A program made the position numbers and the translations under genes. The notes beneath the pieces are model-generated. The model was not told the DNA's origin. It searched no databases and worked only from the letters and a program-made list of their open reading frames with translations. A stretch of DNA of 63,372 bases, taken from positions 1-63,372 of the forward strand of contig NZ_BMKR01000040.1 in NCBI RefSeq assembly GCF_014644435.1, read 5' to 3'. The stretch comes from Paenibacillus albidus (GTDB lineage: Bacteria > Bacillota > Bacilli > Paenibacillales > Paenibacillaceae). Positions 59,384 to 63,372 of this stretch are shown piece by piece. How positions within the stretch are numbered: position 1 is the first letter of the stretch; every line of letters begins with the position of its first letter.

Positions 59384-60067
59384 TTATGTACGTTTCTCCT
59401 TCAATCGCTCTGTAGAAACTGCATACCAACCCGGGTCCACTTCGAATGCATCCCAGCGGCGATTCAGAATTTCTGCAGCATCCGGGACTACTCCGCTGCC
59501 TGCAAAGAAATCTACGACATATTCGCCTTCTTCACTACTATTCTCAATGATGCGTTTCATCATGTCTATAGGCTTCTCCGTGGGATGAATCGTTTGATTT
59601 CCCGGAATGCGAGAGATTTGCCATACATCCGTTTGACTCCGCGTGCGTATCCGCCGGACATTCTTTTTACCTTTAACTGCCATGATGATGAATTCATGCT
59701 GGTAACGATACTGCCACCCCATGCCCATATTCTTCTTGTCCCATACAATACAGTTCTTAATCGTGAACCCTGAAATTTTAAGCCACCGGGCCATATCCGG
59801 GTAGGTACGCCAATCGATAAAAATATACACATGGCTGCCAGGCTTCAGGATACGATAGGCTTGCTTCAGCCAGGCGAGGCAAAATCTGCGGTAGTCAGGA
59901 AACGGTAGGTTATCGTTGGGGAAGATCTGAAACCGAGGTTTTTTATTCTTGGTTTGAGTGGTTCCTCCAAATTTCAAATTATACGGTGGATCGGCAATTA
60001 CTAAATCTACGGTTTCATCTTCGATTAATTTTTGAGCACCTTCAATACAGCTATCCAAATATAACAT
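59384..60067 (-). CDS. DNA methyltransferase (N4-cytosine/N6-adenine, beta-class)
   Basis: ADPPYNLKFGG (motif IV) comes before DFFAGSG (motif I), with HPTEKP between them, the order of beta-class enzymes. The 227-residue size is compact. No restriction enzyme gene is adjacent, so it is an orphan methylase that may shield the element or mark it for regulation. ATG 60,067 has GGGAGGACTT upstream; the open frame extends further but its start has no ribosome site. Confidence 0.88.
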   Translation of the reverse strand: MLYLDSCIEGAQKLIEDETVDLVIADPPYNLKFGGTTQTKNKKPRFQIFPNDNLPFPDYRRFCLAWLKQAYRILKPGSHVYIFIDWRTYPDMARWLKISGFTIKNCIVWDKKNMGMGWQYRYQHEFIIMAVKGKKNVRRIRTRSQTDVWQISRIPGNQTIHPTEKPIDMMKRIIENSSEEGEYVVDFFAGSGVVPDAAEILNRRWDAFEVDPGWYAVSTERLKEKRT

Positions 60068-60141
60068 TTCAAGTCCTCCCTTGGTGTATTCCTTCCAAAG
60101 GTTATATACGGATGAATCAGAACATAGGTTCCTACTTTTTT

Positions 60142-60730
60142 TCAAGATAGCTTACCTTCGTATTCTTTAACACTACGATAGAATGTAGGCTTCCTCATGC
60201 CAATTCTTCTCATCGCTTCCGTTGTAGTAAACTCACCAGATTTCCACACCTCATATATTTCAATGAATTTGTTATCAATTTCTTGTTTTGTCCTACCAAA
60301 CGTAACCCCTTCAGTCCGAGCCACTTCGATGCCTTCAGCCTGTTGTGTTCGATTTTTTTTACGCTCCTGCTCAGCCACATACGCCAGCAGACTAAGAAAC
60401 TGATTCTCCATGACCCTTCCAAAATCCCTCATTGTCTTAAACTTTCGGGAATCAAAAGCGTTTCGTTATCCAGGCATACAATGTCCGCACCGATCTCGCG
60501 AGTGATATGTTTCCACTCCGCAATGATACCGTCATAATCCCGGCCCAACCGGTCCAGGGCGTCAACAAAAACCAGATCGCCTTCCCGAATCATTAGCCGC
60601 ATCTGCCTGATAACGTGGACGATCAAAATCTTTGCCACTCTGCTTATCGACAAAAACAAATCGCTCCCTCAATCCCCAATTCTCGAAATTTCAGGAGCTG
60701 CCGCTCTATTGTTAGCAGAAAATAAAGTAT
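60142..60730 (-). pseudogene. Serine recombinase (resolvase), frameshifted
   Basis: Pieces of a resolvase occur in three frames. The first covers the segment around FRELGI, VFVDKQSGKDFDRPRYQ. The next is MRLMIREGDLVFVDALDRLGRDYDG (60,429-60,659). The last is GRVMENQFLSLLAYVAEQER with the final HTH TTTEAMRRIGMRKPTFYRSV (60,142-60,432). The catalytic serine region at the N-terminus is missing or beyond recognition. It would have been the site-specific recombinase or resolution system of the element. Losing it would fix the element in place. Confidence 0.8.
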
Positions 60731-60790
60731 TAGACTGTATCTCTATATTCCACGCGGATTTTCGAATTGTCTACCGTCAGACTCAATAAA

Positions 60791-60893
60791 GTAAGTTTTT
60801 GACTTACCCTTGAAATTGAAACAGCGACAGCCAAGGACGAGAAAATAAAGTCCCAGACTGTCGCTGTTTCGTTGAACTAACGTTCTCCGTTAG
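60791..60893. repeat. Three consecutive inverted repeats at the element's right edge
   Basis: First, GTAAGT-ACTTAC (60,791-60,806). Second, GAAACAGCGACAG (60,818-60,830) and CTGTCGCTGTTTC (60,858-60,870), a perfect 13-base pair with a nested GGAC-GTCC. Third, CTAACG-CGTTAG (60,877-60,893). None is followed by a good T-run on either strand, so simple terminators are not the best reading. They lie next to the resolvase remnant. Confidence 0.55.
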
Positions 60894-60894
60894 C

Positions 60895-61190
60895 TCAATC
60901 GCACTTGGGTTTTTGGCCACATGCCATAACAAAGGTCATCATCGCATACGCTTCAGAGGAATTGTTAATTTTCTCAGAAGCTTGTTTTAACTGATCGTAT
61001 TCTTCTGCATTGATAACACTATTTTGAAAAAAAACCTCAAAACGGTTAATATCCAATTGCCGAGTAAATCCTTCAATTCCATGAAGATCGCTATGCTGAA
61101 TAACGACATCTAAATCTACATCTGTATAACCCGCATTGGTTAAGAGCCGTGGCAAACTCCTGCCAATAAACCGATTACCAACTCATTTCC
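60895..61190 (-). pseudogene. SAM-dependent methyltransferase, C-terminal fragment
   Basis: About 95 codons read NRFIGRSLPRLLTNAGYTDV, QHSDLHGIEGF and INRFEVFFQNSVINAEEYDQ, ending in ACGQKPKCD. This is the lid and tail of small-molecule methyltransferases. The SAM-binding part is missing. It may mark the chromosome side of the right junction. Confidence 0.55.
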
Positions 61191-61376
61191 ATCGACAACT
61201 CTCTGACAGGACAAGTTTGTTTGCATATAAAAAACGTTGGTGGATGAATGTATCACCTACCAACGCCTAGTTTTTACTGATACAACTCTGACTCGTAAAT
61301 ATCCACCCGATATATCCTTACCACGCACTCCACATGTGTGGAAGTGCTATGTGTGGGAGACTTGTAATCCTGTTAC

Positions 61377-62543
61377 TCAGTAGTGACCTTCTATTCTTTT
61401 TGCATCAAAGAGCTTGATTTTCATTCCAATGCACATAAATGCAAGGGTCAGAAACAATAAACCGCTCCATATAATCTGGTGTGTTCCAATCCGAGATAGG
61501 AACCAGCCTCCCAAGGTGGTTCCTATTGTGACACCCAAATTTGCAAAAGATACGAATAAGCTATTGGAAAACTCGGGCGCTTCTGAAGCCTCTGAGGTTA
61601 TCCATGTTTGACTTACAATGAGTCCTCCGGTGAACACTGCTCCCCATGCCATAATAATAAGGATCATCGGAATGGTATGGCTTCCCGCAATAAATATCAG
61701 CAAGTAAATAATTCCGAGAAGAATAGGATAAAAAAGGATTGTTTTAACGACACTTTTGCCTAATAACTTAGCTGCCTGTAGATTGCCGATCACTCCGCTT
61801 GCTCCAAAAAGAATCAACATAATGCTTATCATTTTACCGTTCATGCTTGTCACTGCCGTAAGATATTCAGCAAAATAGGAATATACAGCGTACAGTGCAG
61901 CAAGAATGAAACTGGCTGCAGCAATATTAAGCCATAATTGAGGTTTTACCAGAACTTTCAGCTGGTTCCCATAGGATAGTTTCTCTTCTACTGGCATGGA
62001 TGGGATCCATTTTAAAATTCCCGCAAAAGCGATGGCATTAATGACAGCGGAAAAGAGAAAGGCAGCTTCGAGTGAAAACTGATCACCTATAAATGATGTG
62101 ATCGGTACGCCCAATACCATCCCCACTGTTAGCCCAGTAAAAACTTTGGCCACAGCTGTGGCACGTTGCTCTTCTGGAACTGAGCTTGCAGCTGCCGCAA
62201 ATGCGACTGAGAAATAAACCGGATGAAAAAATGCGGGTAGTAGTCGAAGTAACAATAAGACCGTATAGTTGGGAGCAAAAGCCGAAAGTACATTGGAAAT
62301 TACAAAAATTACAAGTATACCTGCTAGAATTTTTTTGCGGTTTATTCCAGAAAATAATAAAGTCATGAATGGACCAGAAATGGCAATGATCAGTGCAAAC
62401 AGGCTTACAAGCATACCTGTTTGAGAAACGCTGACTTGAAAGTGCTTCGAGATCTGCGGTAAAATGCCCACAACGCCAAACTCGGTATTCGTTATGCCAA
62501 ATACGCCGAGGGCAATGATGGATGTTAGCAATGACTTTTTCAT
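61377..62543 (-). CDS. MFS drug/metabolite exporter (DHA1 type)
   Basis: The 388-residue protein has 12 predicted membrane helices, with the first-loop region GITNTEFGVVGILPQISKHF and a central basic loop before helix 3 (GINRKKI). It resembles DHA1 exporters such as AraJ/PbuE-like proteins. It follows a MerR-type gene on the same strand with a 15-base gap, so it is likely under that regulator's control and may export the compound that it senses. Confidence 0.85.
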   Translation of the reverse strand: MKKSLLTSIIALGVFGITNTEFGVVGILPQISKHFQVSVSQTGMLVSLFALIIAISGPFMTLLFSGINRKKILAGILVIFVISNVLSAFAPNYTVLLLLRLLPAFFHPVYFSVAFAAAASSVPEEQRATAVAKVFTGLTVGMVLGVPITSFIGDQFSLEAAFLFSAVINAIAFAGILKWIPSMPVEEKLSYGNQLKVLVKPQLWLNIAAASFILAALYAVYSYFAEYLTAVTSMNGKMISIMLILFGASGVIGNLQAAKLLGKSVVKTILFYPILLGIIYLLIFIAGSHTIPMILIIMAWGAVFTGGLIVSQTWITSEASEAPEFSNSLFVSFANLGVTIGTTLGGWFLSRIGTHQIIWSGLLFLTLAFMCIGMKIKLFDAKRIEGHY

Positions 62544-62558
62544 TAGTGTGTCCCCTGT

Positions 62559-62951
62559 CTATTTATTTGGCCGGTTATTCAAATAATTATTTTCCATTTC
62601 CTTATACGTAACGATTTTATTTGCAAGCAAATTTAGATTGTTCTGAAGCTCAATCATATGTTGTTGAACTTCTTTATAATGCTCTTCGAGAAATTTCCTC
62701 CTTGCTGTTAAAGTTGAATCCCCCTGCCTCCTAAGTTCGGCGAGTTCAATCATTTTTTTGATTGTCATTCCTGTGGCCTTCAGTCGATTCAAAAATTCAA
62801 TCCAAGTGATATCTTCTAATGAATAACACCGATATCCATTTTCATCGCGTTGAATTGAAGTAATAAGATTCATTTTTTCGTAATACCGAAGTGTATGAAC
62901 ACTTAGACTTGTAGCAGCAGCAACCTGTTGGATGGTTAGTAATTTGTCCAT
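62559..62951 (-). CDS. MerR-family transcription regulator
   Basis: The HTH start LTIQQVAAATSLSVHTLRYY with EKMNLI and the wing RDENGYRCYSLEDITWIEFL are standard for MerR. The C-terminal 50 residues form a coiled coil (FLEEHYKEVQQHMIELQNNL). No cysteines for metal sensing are present, so a small organic ligand is more likely. ATG 62,951 begins MDKLLT. It forms an operon with the exporter downstream. Confidence 0.85.
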   Translation of the reverse strand: MDKLLTIQQVAAATSLSVHTLRYYEKMNLITSIQRDENGYRCYSLEDITWIEFLNRLKATGMTIKKMIELAELRRQGDSTLTARRKFLEEHYKEVQQHMIELQNNLNLLANKIVTYKEMENNYLNNRPNK

Positions 62952-63026
62952 GAACACAGTATAAACTTTCGAGTTAACTCTAATGCAAGCTCTTTAGATA
63001 AATTCTCTTTCTCGTCAATTGAAAAT

Positions 63027-63053
63027 AAACTCAAGCAATGTTGAGCTTGAGTT
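63027..63053 (+). terminator. Weak hairpin, possible terminator
   Basis: AACTCAAGC and GCTTGAGTT pair around an eight-base loop; TTTTAC follows on the plus strand. Confidence 0.4.
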
Positions 63054-63088
63054 TTACGAATTTTTAAGGTAAATGTGGCTTCAATATG

Positions 63089-63220
63089 TTACTTCCTCAC
63101 CAGCAACACACAGCATTCCACATGTCTCGTGTGTTTACTTAAAGCTCCTATCTTCAGGTCTAGCATCGCTTCCTCAATCTTAAACTCGATTCTTTGTTTT
63201 ACCACTACCGATGATACGGT
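63089..63220 (-). pseudogene. C-terminal remnant resembling an RNA methyltransferase tail
   Basis: About 40 codons read QRIEFKIEEAMLDLKIGALS and HTRHVECCVLLVRK before TAA. The final HVExxVLL pattern occurs at the ends of TrmA/RlmD-type RNA methyltransferases and of some phage proteins. Nothing upstream extends it, so it is debris. Confidence 0.3.
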
Positions 63221-63250
63221 TCACCGCGCTGTCTGAAGCGGCAAGTTTTA

Positions 63251-63274
63251 AGGCCATCCTTTGCGGGATGGCCC
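63251..63274 (+). terminator. Strong hairpin terminator near the window end
   Basis: AGGCCATCC and GGGATGGCC pair around TTTGC, followed by CTTTCCTTG on the plus strand. No intact gene precedes it here. Confidence 0.5.
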
Positions 63275-63372
63275 TTTCCTTGTAAAGAACTTGATTTGCT
63301 AAGCTAATGTTACCCGTTAGAATTCCTGTAGAATGAATAATTTAGACTTTGAACAAAAAAGAGCGCCTCTGT

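Noticed and set aside
59373..59388. A fourth copy of the shared box (AAAAAGTATGATTATG)
   Set aside because: The GGGTT part differs and it lies at the end of the methyltransferase gene, not before a gene.
1..63372. tRNA, rRNA, riboswitch and CRISPR features
   Set aside because: I looked for cloverleaf ends, conserved riboswitch cores and regular repeat-spacer patterns and saw none that I could support.

Overview
The window reads as a low-to-mid GC Firmicute chromosome, most likely Paenibacillus or another member of the Paenibacillaceae. Reasons are the strong AGGAGG-type ribosome sites with GTG and TTG starts, the WxL/WxLIP surface proteins, the stalk-domain protein, the intracellular subtilisin, and the Bacillales-type UvrX-YolD and YolD-like remnants. 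The genus is inferred, not shown. Nearly all genes lie on the minus strand. No tRNA, rRNA or CRISPR array was seen.

Positions 1-12,250 and 18,200-24,640 are a gene graveyard. They hold a truncated RidA-family gene, pieces of an NAD(P)H oxidoreductase and an HxlR regulator, IS630 and IS5 remnants, a broken kelch gene, and three Rhs toxin/immunity cassettes. One cassette is a 5'-truncated but long Rhs gene with an Ntox21-like tip and a coupled immunity gene (6,649-10,927). The other two are damaged copies of a single different cassette (829-2,166 and 21,920-24,308). Fragments of one phage-type DNA methyltransferase lie beside both copies, which suggests exchange between them.

Positions 12,253-18,026, with a further member at 19,045-20,001, form a protease island. 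It holds a subtilisin-like protease, a V8-like serine protease, an intracellular-type subtilisin, a divergent metzincin-type metalloprotease, and a frameshifted CYTH plus histidine-phosphatase fusion. The protease genes that can be read have no export signal.

Positions 24,650-28,612 look like ordinary chromosome: a berberine-bridge-type oxidoreductase, two divergent LysM proteins and a putative exported protein.

Positions about 28,800-60,730 are a coherent block that I read as an integrated mobile element of unusual build. It combines three modules. The first is a full Tad/Flp pilus set: prepilin peptidase, CpaB, pseudopilins, Flp-like pilin, TadC, TadB, a TadA ATPase fused to a CpaE-like domain, and a separate CpaE-like protein. 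The second is a WxL cell-surface set: three WxL-like proteins and one WxL-interacting DUF916-type protein, one WxL protein carrying an RCC1-like propeller and a Pro/Thr stalk. The third is a Gram-positive type IV secretion set: FtsK-like coupling ATPase, M23/lysozyme-like wall hydrolase, VirB4-like ATPase, PrgI-like fusion and VirB6-like membrane protein. Regulators, a PemK-type toxin-antitoxin pair, an orphan DNA methyltransferase and a broken serine recombinase accompany them. No relaxase or intact integrase was found. A shared AACCCATACTTTTT box precedes three of its transcription units.

Positions 60,895-63,372 return to chromosome-like sequence: a methyltransferase fragment, an MFS exporter with its MerR regulator, and a short methyltransferase-like remnant.
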